From Candidatus Hydrogenedentota bacterium (GTDB taxonomy: Bacteria; Hydrogenedentota; Hydrogenedentia; Hydrogenedentales; SLHB01), in assembly GCA_020848835.1 (NCBI GenBank), contig JADLHJ010000022.1, positions 62,001 to 126,000 on the forward strand: a stretch of 64,000 nucleotides of DNA. Direction: 5' to 3'. The number at the start of each line of letters is the position of its first letter. The stretch's first letter is position 1. Made by a program: the position numbers and the translations under genes. Shown one piece after another: positions 34,292 through 42,616 of the stretch. Below the pieces are notes generated by a model. That model made no database searches. It was not told the origin of the DNA and saw only the letters and a program-made list of their open reading frames with translations.

Positions 34292-35794
34292 GTGCATAGC
34301 GAATTATCCAAACTCCGGGTCTGCATCCTCGGCCAAATGACGCCCCTGACGTGGATGCCGCACCTTATCTCGGCGTTCCAGTCGATCGCCGACGTGCGCA
34401 CAATCGGCCCCCTGCTCCACGATTTTCCCGCGGATGCCTGGCCCGGCACATGGCCCCCGCGCGATCACGCCGATGTCGAACTGGACAAACTGGATAGTCT
34501 CTATGATGCACTGCCCTCAGGCTGGACACCGCACCTCGTCATTGCGATTTCCGGCGGCGGCATCCCAATGTTCACCAACACGCACGATCTCCCCTGCCCC
34601 ACCGTCTTCTACAGCGTCGATACATGGCAGTGCTACATGGACTACCTTGAGGCCCTGCACTACGACATCGTATTCGCAGGCCAACGTGCCTACGTACCTC
34701 ACTTGCGCGCCGCGGGTTCGCGCCACGTCTACTGGTTGCCCATGGCCTGCAATCCTGATCTCCATAAACCAATCGATGCTGAAGAATTACATGACATCAC
34801 ATTCGTGGGGGGACTAACCGAGCCGGTGCACTGGCAGCGCGCGCAGGTACTCAAGGCACTCCAACAACACTTTGACGTCCATATCCTCGCGCGCGTCTAC
34901 GGGGCCGCGATGAATGATGCCTATGCGTCAGGACGCGTCGCCTTCAACCACGCCGCGGTGCAGGACGTGAACATGCGCATTTTCGAAGCGCTCGCGATGG
35001 GCCGCGCGCTGCTCACAAACCGTGATTCAGAGGCGAACGGCCTCACCGAACTTTTTGAAAACGAAAAACACCTGCTCATCTACGATGACGAACGCGATCT
35101 TGTTCGCAAAGCTTCGCGGCTTCTTTCGGACGATTCCCTGCGTGAACGATTGCAGCGCGAAGGCCGCGAGGCGGTCTTGGCACACCACACCTACGCGCAT
35201 CGCGTGCACACCATGCTTGGTACCGTGCGTGCGTTGTGTCCCGGATTTGATGCGTGCAGCGGCGAACCGCCAACACGCGGTGAGAATCTCGTCGAGTACC
35301 TGCCGCTCGACTGTACATCGCTCCTCGATTACGGCGTCGGCCTGGGCGCGTCGAGACTTGCACTGGCAAGACGCGGCGTAACGCGCTTCGACGGTTTCAC
35401 AACAAATAGCGATCTTCGCCGCCAACGCGCCGGCTCATACCACGCCTTACACGAATCGCCGCCTGCCGACACGTTCGACTCCGCCGCAATCGATTACAAT
35501 CACGTGACCGACACGGCTATCTGCTCCGCATGGCAAGTGCTAGTCCAAGGCGGCACGTTGCTGATTAAGTGCGACGCACGGCAGTTAACGGGGGTCACAG
35601 ACCTCAACTCGTGGTTCCGACAACGTGACTTTCACGTGGTGCAATCCAATAAGCTTGCCGCTGGCAGCACGATCATAGTACTGAGGAAGCGTACACGCAG
35701 ACTTCGAGACATCGCCCGAGATGTTTGCAGCGTACTGAATGTCCCCGGAGTTACTGCTGAATCGGTCGTTGGCTTGCTCGACGCGGATTGGTGA
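34292..35794 (+). CDS. CgeB-like glycosyltransferase with C-terminal methyltransferase-like domain
   Basis: A 500-residue protein. Residues 8-310 have the two-lobe GT-B look of CgeB/YkvP-type transferases: LRVCILGQ strand, TVFYSVDTWQCYMDYL, YVPHLRAAGSRHVYWLPMACNP, DITFVGGLTEPVHW, FNHAAVQDVNMRIFEALAMGRALLTNRDS (donor-site Glu) and LIYDDERDLVRKASRLL. Residues about 325-475 resemble a Rossmann methyltransferase (SLLDYGVGLGASRLALARRGV; WQVLVQGGTLLIKC), but motif I is imperfect, so activity is uncertain. GTG start; ribosome site weak. Probably modifies a surface glycan. Confidence 0.8.
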   Translation: MHSELSKLRVCILGQMTPLTWMPHLISAFQSIADVRTIGPLLHDFPADAWPGTWPPRDHADVELDKLDSLYDALPSGWTPHLVIAISGGGIPMFTNTHDLPCPTVFYSVDTWQCYMDYLEALHYDIVFAGQRAYVPHLRAAGSRHVYWLPMACNPDLHKPIDAEELHDITFVGGLTEPVHWQRAQVLKALQQHFDVHILARVYGAAMNDAYASGRVAFNHAAVQDVNMRIFEALAMGRALLTNRDSEANGLTELFENEKHLLIYDDERDLVRKASRLLSDDSLRERLQREGREAVLAHHTYAHRVHTMLGTVRALCPGFDACSGEPPTRGENLVEYLPLDCTSLLDYGVGLGASRLALARRGVTRFDGFTTNSDLRRQRAGSYHALHESPPADTFDSAAIDYNHVTDTAICSAWQVLVQGGTLLIKCDARQLTGVTDLNSWFRQRDFHVVQSNKLAAGSTIIVLRKRTRRLRDIARDVCSVLNVPGVTAESVVGLLDADW

Positions 35795-35838
35795 AAAACT
35801 AGGATTGGCGGGGAATAGTGCTAGAACTGAGGCATTAT

Positions 35839-36435
35839 TCACTCGGCTGCAACTGCGATAGGGTCCAGCACCGATTCCTCTAATGACTTGTGAACAACAA
35901 TAGTCCCTGCGATGAAGTCGTGGAGCGCTCTTTTCTTCTTGTTTGTCAAAAGAACGACCAATTCTCCCCAAATCCAAACGAAACTGGCATAGTCCAAAGA
36001 TTGATACCATCCCGGAGTCAGCTCGGCAAGCCTTTCAGCCCGTGCAATGAACCCAAGCCCCAAAAACTCGGCGTCGGTCATGCGCATTGCTGCCGTGATC
36101 AGGGCAATCGACGCCAACAAGTAAAACCCGAAATCAACTGAATAGCGCAAGCATGCTTCGCGATAGGTGATTGGTTCGCCATTCACTTTAAGTATGCGCA
36201 ATCCGACAATGAGCTTCCCCGGCGTTCCGCCAAAAAGCCGAACAAAATAGACGTCATAAATCAATATAAATAACATTTCAGGAAGGAAGAAATATGCATC
36301 AAAGAGACGGTAACGGTCAGAACCCCAAATATAGATTACAGTAACAGGCAACCAAATGAGAGCATCCAACATTCCGGCGCAAAATCGTGGCCAGAAGCCA
36401 GCATATCGCAATTTATTAATGTCTATTGAACTCAT
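35839..36435 (-). CDS. RDD family membrane protein
   Basis: A 198-residue integral membrane protein with the RDD pattern: GFWPRFCAGMLDALIWLPV (Arg and Asp) and FGGTPGKLIVGLRILKVNG (second-helix end). About three membrane segments (residues 22-40, 45-62, 104-125). RDD proteins are often involved in ion or osmolyte transport, but the group is poorly defined. It is convergent with the gene before it and divergent from the ABC gene at 36567. Confidence 0.9.
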   Translation of the reverse strand: MSSIDINKLRYAGFWPRFCAGMLDALIWLPVTVIYIWGSDRYRLFDAYFFLPEMLFILIYDVYFVRLFGGTPGKLIVGLRILKVNGEPITYREACLRYSVDFGFYLLASIALITAAMRMTDAEFLGLGFIARAERLAELTPGWYQSLDYASFVWIWGELVVLLTNKKKRALHDFIAGTIVVHKSLEESVLDPIAVAAE

Positions 36436-36566
36436 TCTTTCATGTTACAGCAACTCGTCTGTTTCTACAACGCCGCAAGTCGCAAATTACTAATTCGACT
36501 CTCGCGACTGATCCGATTACTCTTTAGTAGAGCGCAATCCACAATGTCGAACGCGAAGTTCTATCC

Positions 36567-37295
36567 ATGATTGAAACCAACAATCTAACAAAACGCTTCG
36601 GCGCGAAGACTGCCGTCAACGCGCTCAATCTCAGCATCGGCGCGGGCGAGTTCTTCTGTTTCCTGGGCCCGAACGGCGCAGGCAAGACAACGACGATAAA
36701 AATGCTCACCGGCTTGCTCAAACCGTCTGCAGGCAATGCGAGCCTTGGCGGATTCGATATCCAATTGGATCCTGTCAAAACGAAATCGATCCTCGGCTAC
36801 ATTCCCGATACTCCATTTCTCTACGACAAGCTCACCGGCCGCGAATTCATGCGCTTCGTAGCGGGCCTCTATCAATTGCCGAAATCCGCGTTGAACGGCA
36901 CGAGCGAGGAACTCCTCGAACTTTTCGAAGTGCGCCACGTGGGCGATCAACTGATCGAGAACTACAGCCACGGCATGCGCCAGAAACTGTCCTTTGCGTC
37001 GTGCTTTCTGCACGATCCGAAAATCGTAATCGTCGATGAACCCTGGGTCGGGCTCGACCCCAAAAACATCCGTTTCGTCAAAGAATACCTCAAGCAAAAG
37101 ACGCGTGAGGGGCTCACCGTTTTCATGTCCACCCACACGCTCAGCCTCATCGAAGACGTTGCCGACCGCATCGGCATAATTCATAACGGCAAGCTGCTGC
37201 ACACGGGGACGATTGACGATATCCTGAAACTCTCCGAAAATCCCGGCTCACTTGAAGACGTCTTTCTTGAACTCACAAAAGGCGAACGCGAATGA
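36567..37295 (+). CDS. ABC exporter ATP-binding protein (CcmA/NatA type)
   Basis: A 242-residue ATPase: Walker A GPNGAGKTTTIK, a signature region given as YSHGMRQKLSFASCFLHDPK (a variant of LSGGQ typical of this subfamily), Walker B IVIVDEPWVGLDP and H-loop STHTLS. It drives the permease whose gene overlaps it by four bases. The group exports drugs, lipids or polysaccharide; substrate not readable here. Confidence 0.95.
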   Translation: MIETNNLTKRFGAKTAVNALNLSIGAGEFFCFLGPNGAGKTTTIKMLTGLLKPSAGNASLGGFDIQLDPVKTKSILGYIPDTPFLYDKLTGREFMRFVAGLYQLPKSALNGTSEELLELFEVRHVGDQLIENYSHGMRQKLSFASCFLHDPKIVIVDEPWVGLDPKNIRFVKEYLKQKTREGLTVFMSTHTLSLIEDVADRIGIIHNGKLLHTGTIDDILKLSENPGSLEDVFLELTKGERE

Positions 37296-38986
37296 CGCGC
37301 GCTGGCTCGATTCTCTGGGCCAAGTCCCGCATCGCGCTGAACCAGATTGCGTCCGTCCGGCACGAATCCAAACTAAAGGTCGGCGTTGTTTCCGTCTCCG
37401 CAGTAATGCTTTGGTTCGGTGCTTACTTCCTGTTCTGGTCGGCGTTTCGATGGTTGAAAATGTACGAAATGGACGCTGTACGCCCCGGCTTCGGCATAGG
37501 CGAACTTATCATGTCGCGCATGTTGTCCGTCTTCGCACTTGCGCTCTTCTTCATGTTGCTTTTCTCGAACACGCTGATTGCATACTCGACGCTCTACAAA
37601 GCCCGCGAAAACGCATACCTGGTGCAAGCCCCAATTCCGTGGTGGGAGTATTTCCTCGCGCGCCTCGTCGAATGCGTGGTGTTTAGCTCATGGGCGTCTG
37701 CCTACCTCGGCTCCCCAATGATGCTCGCTTATGGCTTTGTCGAAAAAGCGCCGTGGCCTTTCTACGTCGCGGCCGTGGCATTCTATCTGCCCTACATCGC
37801 CATGCCCGCAGCGATCGGCTCGATCATCGCCATGGCGCTCGTCCGAGTATTTCCCCGCCTGCCGCGCGGCAGTATGGTTGGTGTCGGGCTTATTGCCGTT
37901 GTCTGCATGTTCATGTACCTGCGTGGCACCGTCTCTGTCGAACAGCTCGGCGATCCAAACTTCCAAACCATCCGCGAGACGCTCAATCGCACGCAGTCGT
38001 GGATACTACCAAGTCATTGGGCCGCGCACGGCGTACTCGCCGCGTCTGCGGGCGACTACACCGCATCGTGGTTCGATTTTTTCCTTTTGCTCTCAAACGC
38101 ACTCATGTCGATTACAGTCGCGGCGCTCTTCGCGAATGCTGTTTTCTATCCCGGCTGGTCTGATCTCCTCGGCAACGACATGAACCGCAAGACGCCTCCC
38201 GGCCGTGGCTGGGTTGGGCGCGTCGATGTCGCGCTACGCTGGCTGCGCGAACCGCACCGCGCGCTCGTTACAAAGGACATCAAACTATTCTGGCGCGACA
38301 CAACGCAATGGTCGCAGTTCGTAATCTTTTTCGGAATCATGGCCGTCTACGTGGCCAGTCTGCGCGATCGCGCATCCATCGACACTTCAAGCTGGTGGCG
38401 CCCACTGGTGATCTGCTTAAACATCGGCGCCTGCACGCTCATCCTCGCCACCCTCACCAGCCGCTTCGTGTTTCCACTTATCAGTCTTGAGGGCCGCCGC
38501 TTCTGGGTCGTAGGGCTCGCGCCGCTCACGTTCCGGCAGCTTATCCTGCAGAAGTTCTGGCTTAGCGTGAGCACCACATCGGCGTTCACTGTCAGCCTTG
38601 TCTTGCTCTCCTGCTCGATGCTTCGCGTCGAGCCCATCTTCTTCGCGCTGTCGCTCTACTGCATCGTCATCACCAACTTTGCACTCTCGGGACTTGCCGT
38701 GGGACTTGGGAGCCTCTTCCCCAATTTTCAGGAAGACAACCCCGCACGCATCGTCTCAGGTATGGGCGGCACGCTCAATTTCCTCCTTAGCATGGTCTAC
38801 ATCACTATCGTCATCGGCGCACAATCGACGGTGATGATCGGCCACAGCAAGGGTCTCTTCGCCACTCCGCAAAACTTCCAAACCGCCTTAATGGCGGTCG
38901 TCGCAGGAACAGCCATCCTCAGCGCGTTGACCACCTACCTACCGCTACGCCTCGGCCTCCGCAACTTGGAACGTAGCGAATATTAG
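37292..38986 (+). CDS. ABC-2 type exporter permease, long form
   Basis: A 564-residue polytopic protein with about twelve hydrophobic segments spread over residues 30-560, with a soluble loop around residues 300-350. It lacks strong sequence signatures but sits directly after the ATPase (ATGA overlap), fitting an ABC-2-like export permease with fused halves. Longer than standard ABC-2 subunits (about 250-400). Substrate unknown. Confidence 0.88.
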   Translation: MTRAGSILWAKSRIALNQIASVRHESKLKVGVVSVSAVMLWFGAYFLFWSAFRWLKMYEMDAVRPGFGIGELIMSRMLSVFALALFFMLLFSNTLIAYSTLYKARENAYLVQAPIPWWEYFLARLVECVVFSSWASAYLGSPMMLAYGFVEKAPWPFYVAAVAFYLPYIAMPAAIGSIIAMALVRVFPRLPRGSMVGVGLIAVVCMFMYLRGTVSVEQLGDPNFQTIRETLNRTQSWILPSHWAAHGVLAASAGDYTASWFDFFLLLSNALMSITVAALFANAVFYPGWSDLLGNDMNRKTPPGRGWVGRVDVALRWLREPHRALVTKDIKLFWRDTTQWSQFVIFFGIMAVYVASLRDRASIDTSSWWRPLVICLNIGACTLILATLTSRFVFPLISLEGRRFWVVGLAPLTFRQLILQKFWLSVSTTSAFTVSLVLLSCSMLRVEPIFFALSLYCIVITNFALSGLAVGLGSLFPNFQEDNPARIVSGMGGTLNFLLSMVYITIVIGAQSTVMIGHSKGLFATPQNFQTALMAVVAGTAILSALTTYLPLRLGLRNLERSEY

Positions 38987-39066
38987 GGCAGCCGATCTTT
39001 CCCGAAAATCGCCTGCTCGTTTTAAACCATTAGCTACGTGGTACTTACCAATTGTATCCAGCACCG

Positions 39067-39123
39067 TTGACATTCTCGCAACAGTTGTATTAAACTCTCG
39101 TTACAAACAGGTGTTTAAAACAC
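39067..39123 (+). promoter_or_regulatory. Promoter and operator of the RND efflux operon
   Basis: TTGACA at 39067-39072 is followed by AT-rich candidates (TATTAA 39088-39093). Immediately before the first ATG is the palindrome GTGTTT-a-AAACAC (39111-39123). Its position over the start codon region suggests autorepression by the TetR protein. Confidence 0.55.
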
Positions 39124-39762
39124 ATGATGAATCCCCTAACAACAAACGCTACCCCTGATCGCATCATGGACGCCGCTGGCGAACTCTTTGCCGAGAATGG
39201 CTTCCGTCAGACCAGTATTCGCGACATTTGCGCCCACGCCAACGTCAACATCGCTGCGGTCAACTACCATTTCCGTGATAAGGAAGGCCTCTACGAGGCC
39301 ATCCTCCAGCGTTCGTTCGATAAATGCGTGAATTGCTATCCGATAGTGGCGACCGATGGCCCTCCCGAGGAGCGCCTCGCCATCTTTGTGCGCATGTTTC
39401 TATTAAGGATATTGGGGAGCGGCCAGCCTGCATGGCACGGAAAGCTGATGGCAGCGGAAATGGCGAACCCGACGGCGGCGTTTAGCAAACTGGTGGAACA
39501 AGCGGCCCGCCCAACGCATAACGTCCTGCTCGGAATTGTTCGCGACCTCATGCACACAACAGAAAATACGTACCAGGTGGAAGCAGTCGCCCTGAGCATC
39601 ATGGGGCAGTGCCTATTTTACAAGCACTCACGCCCAGTCATCGAGCTCCTGGGTATTCCAATCCCCGTGACACAATCCGAAATTGAATCTCTCGCCGAAC
39701 ATATCACGCAATTCAGCCTGGACGGGATTAGCGGCGTTCGGGCGGTTGTAGCGCATGCGTAA
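39124..39762 (+). CDS. TetR family repressor with CerR-type C-terminal domain
   Basis: A 212-residue regulator. The N-terminal helix-turn-helix reads DRIMDAAGELFAENGFRQTSIRDICAHANVNIAAVNYHFRDKEGLYEAIL, the textbook TetR pattern. The C-terminal domain (GQPAWHGKLMAAEMANPTAAFSKLVEQAARP...) matches the CerR/DUF1956 group often paired with RND pumps. It overlaps the outer-membrane gene by eight bases and likely represses the whole operon through the palindrome at 39111. Confidence 0.95.
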   Translation: MMNPLTTNATPDRIMDAAGELFAENGFRQTSIRDICAHANVNIAAVNYHFRDKEGLYEAILQRSFDKCVNCYPIVATDGPPEERLAIFVRMFLLRILGSGQPAWHGKLMAAEMANPTAAFSKLVEQAARPTHNVLLGIVRDLMHTTENTYQVEAVALSIMGQCLFYKHSRPVIELLGIPIPVTQSEIESLAEHITQFSLDGISGVRAVVAHA

Positions 39763-41428
39763 GTTCATTCTTACAATTTTGATCGGTGTCATCGCGGGTT
39801 GTGCGGCGGGTCCTGACTACAAGGAACCGGTAGTCACCGTGCCGCCCGCGTGGCATGCCGCACAGGCCGGCGGCATCACAAGCGCACCCGCCGACATCAC
39901 CAAATGGTGGGACGTTTTCGGCGACGAAAAACTGAATGCGTTGATTGACGAAGCATCCAAGTCGAATTATGACATTCGCATCGCTGAAGCCCGCGTGCGT
40001 GAAGCGCGCGCCGCGCGCGGCATTGTTGCGGCAGACCTATATCCGCAGCTCGGCGTGTCCGGATCATACCAACGCGTTCAGCTTCAGGGACAAGACTCGC
40101 AAGACCCAAGCCTGAGTCTCGGCGCAAACATCAATGACGTGTCATTATCACGCAACACCACGCTGCGCACCGGTGACTTTACTGCCAACGCTTCTTCCTC
40201 AATCACGCGATTGAGCACCATCATTGGCGGCGCCATGTCCGGCGGCACAGGCCAGGGCGGACAAGTAGGCGGCGGAAGTCTATTGAATCCCTTCCAGAAT
40301 CGCAGCGTTTCTTTTGCGCCGAACAGCACGCCGTCGTTCGACCGCACGCAGGATTTGTATCAGGCTGGTTTTGACGCTTCCTGGGAACTCGACGTCTTCG
40401 GCGGCAATCGCCGTGCAGTGGAAGCCGCCGAGGCAGACATTGCCGCGTCTGGCGAATTCCGGCGCGACGTGCTGGTATCGCTGCTTGCGGAAGTCGCCCG
40501 AAACTACCTCACGCTGCGCGAGGCGCAGGCGCGCTTCAACATCGCGAACGAAAACATCGCCGCGCAACAGAACACCGTTGACATCACGCAGTCGCGATTC
40601 GATGCGGGCCTGACCAGCGAACTCGATGTCACCCGCGCGCGCGCACAACTCGCGACTACAAAATCGCAAATACCTGCAATCGAGAACATCATCACATCGA
40701 CGATCTATCGTCTCAGTGTTTTGGTGGGCAAGAACCCGGCAGACCTGTTTGACGAGCTGGTTGTCGAAAAGCCATTGCCACCCGCGCCGCCGCAGGTGCC
40801 TGCGGGCATGCCCTCCGATTTATTGCGCCGCCGCGCGGATGTGCGTCAGGCGGAGCGCGAACTCGCCGCTGCAACTGCGCGAATCGGCGAAGCCATGGCC
40901 GACCTCTTTCCCAAGTTCTCGCTCACGGGAAATTTCGGGTTCCAAAGCGATCGCATAGGTGATTTCACCGTGGGTGCAAACCAAGTCTGGGGTTTCGGCC
41001 CCGCAATCAGTTTTCCTTTATTTGATGGCGGACGTATTCGCGCAAACATCGAAGTGCAAAACGCTCGTCAGGAACGGGCTTTGTTGCGTTACGAACAGGC
41101 AGTCAAGCAATCGTTCGGCGATGCAGAGACGAGTCTTGTCGCCTACGCCAAGGAACAGGAACGCTACGTGGCTCTCGACACAGCGGAGGCAGCCGATCGT
41201 CGCGCGGTCGAACTTGCAAACGAACGCTATGTCCGCGGTCTGGACGATTTTGTCAACGTCCTCGATGCACAGCGATCGCTCTACGCCACGCAAGATCAGC
41301 GCGTGCAAAGCCAGACCACCATCCTCCTCAATCTTGTGACCTTATACAAAGCCCTTGGGGGCGGCTGGGAATCATTCGAAACCGCCGCCGCGGAGCCTGA
41401 ACAGGGTTCAACCACCGGACAAGGATAG
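39755..41428 (+). CDS. RND efflux outer-membrane lipoprotein (NodT/OprM type)
   Basis: A 557-residue outer-membrane factor. Lipobox IAGC with Cys about residue 16, then GPDYKEP, the classic OprM start. Two long coiled repeats (IRIAEARVREARAARGIVAADLYPQLG and, later, VRQAERELAAATARIGEAMADLFPKFSLTG) and the Asp-Val linkers are present. A Gly/Ser-rich low-complexity insert occurs at about residues 150-180 (GGAMSGGTGQGGQVGGGSL). It forms the exit channel for the adaptor and permease that follow. Confidence 0.96.
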   Translation: MRKFILTILIGVIAGCAAGPDYKEPVVTVPPAWHAAQAGGITSAPADITKWWDVFGDEKLNALIDEASKSNYDIRIAEARVREARAARGIVAADLYPQLGVSGSYQRVQLQGQDSQDPSLSLGANINDVSLSRNTTLRTGDFTANASSSITRLSTIIGGAMSGGTGQGGQVGGGSLLNPFQNRSVSFAPNSTPSFDRTQDLYQAGFDASWELDVFGGNRRAVEAAEADIAASGEFRRDVLVSLLAEVARNYLTLREAQARFNIANENIAAQQNTVDITQSRFDAGLTSELDVTRARAQLATTKSQIPAIENIITSTIYRLSVLVGKNPADLFDELVVEKPLPPAPPQVPAGMPSDLLRRRADVRQAERELAAATARIGEAMADLFPKFSLTGNFGFQSDRIGDFTVGANQVWGFGPAISFPLFDGGRIRANIEVQNARQERALLRYEQAVKQSFGDAETSLVAYAKEQERYVALDTAEAADRRAVELANERYVRGLDDFVNVLDAQRSLYATQDQRVQSQTTILLNLVTLYKALGGGWESFETAAAEPEQGSTTGQG

Positions 41429-41437
41429 GCAGTAACC

Positions 41438-42616
41438 ATGCGAAAGAAGTACATGCGATATGCAGCGCTCGTTGTCGCCGCGCTCGCCACCACCGTCACG
41501 ATCGCGCAACCGCCTGGCAGCGGACCACCTCCGCCACCGCAGGTTTCAACCGTGACCGTCGATCAGAAACCCGTCCCGGTGACGTTCAGCTACTCCGGCG
41601 TGACGGCCGCATCGAAGACGGTGGAAATCCGCGCACGCGTACGCGGCTACCTGCACTCGCGCGATTTCGAGGAAGGCACGCTCGTCAAGAAAGGTCAGCC
41701 GCTTTTCACTATCGATCCAAGTACCTTCGAAGCGGATCGTGAAATCGCCGCCGCGCGTGTCGAACAAATTGAAGCCACACGCAAACTCGCAGAACAAGAA
41801 GTAAAACGTCTCAAGTCGGTCACAGTGCCTGGCGCGGTGGCGGCAGCGGATGTTGATAAACAAGAAGCTGCACTCGCCGAAGCTTCGGCATCGCTGCGAC
41901 TGGCCAAAGCTGAACTGCAACGCGCCGATCTGGAACTGAGCTACACCAAGATCGAGGCGCCGATGGATGGACTCATCGGCAAGTCCATGAAGGAAATTGG
42001 CAGCATGGTGGACACGGGCGAAAACAGCCTGCTCGCAGTTGTTCACCAGGTCGAACCGATTTATGTGAGCGTGCGCATCAGCGAACGCGATTTCCTCGCA
42101 TGGCGCGCGGATCAGGAAAGCGGTGCGTTGGTCCGCCTCGACAACCAGGAACCGTGGCTCGAGATCACACTCAATGACCTATCGACCTATGAAAAGCGCG
42201 GTGTCATCAACTTCCTATCGCCGGAGTTGAACACGCAGACGGGCAGCTACGAAGTGCGCGCCGTCTTCGAAAACCCCGACTTGAAATTACGCCCCGGACA
42301 GTTCATCAAAGGTCACATTAAAGGCTGGGCGCGCCCGGCGAGCATTACGGTGCCGCAGCGCGCCGTGAACCAATCGCCGCTTGGCCCCTTTGTCTATGTC
42401 GTCGGGGAGGACAATGTCGCACAACAACGCACGATTGAACTCGGACAATGGACCGGCGATGAATGGATTATTACGAGCGGCCTTTCCGTAGGCGATCGTG
42501 TAATCGTTGAAGGCCTCACGAAAGTGCGCCCCGGCGCGGTAGTCAATCCCGCACCCGCGGCGGAAAAAATCGCCGCCAAGCAACCCGCTCACGATTCGAA
42601 GCAGGCCCAACAGTGA
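41438..42616 (+). CDS. RND efflux periplasmic adaptor (HlyD/MexA-like)
   Basis: A 392-residue membrane-fusion protein. Signal peptide to about residue 23, a run of Pro (PPGSGPPPPP), then barrel and lipoyl halves (VEIRARVRGYLHSRDFEEGTLVKKGQPLFTIDP ... LSYTKIEAPMDGLIGKSMKEIGSMV) flanking an alpha-helical hairpin (FEADREIAAARVEQIEATRKLAEQEV). No lipobox, so it is likely held by its signal helix or soluble. Ends by overlapping the pump gene. Confidence 0.95.
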   Translation: MRKKYMRYAALVVAALATTVTIAQPPGSGPPPPPQVSTVTVDQKPVPVTFSYSGVTAASKTVEIRARVRGYLHSRDFEEGTLVKKGQPLFTIDPSTFEADREIAAARVEQIEATRKLAEQEVKRLKSVTVPGAVAAADVDKQEAALAEASASLRLAKAELQRADLELSYTKIEAPMDGLIGKSMKEIGSMVDTGENSLLAVVHQVEPIYVSVRISERDFLAWRADQESGALVRLDNQEPWLEITLNDLSTYEKRGVINFLSPELNTQTGSYEVRAVFENPDLKLRPGQFIKGHIKGWARPASITVPQRAVNQSPLGPFVYVVGEDNVAQQRTIELGQWTGDEWIITSGLSVGDRVIVEGLTKVRPGAVVNPAPAAEKIAAKQPAHDSKQAQQ

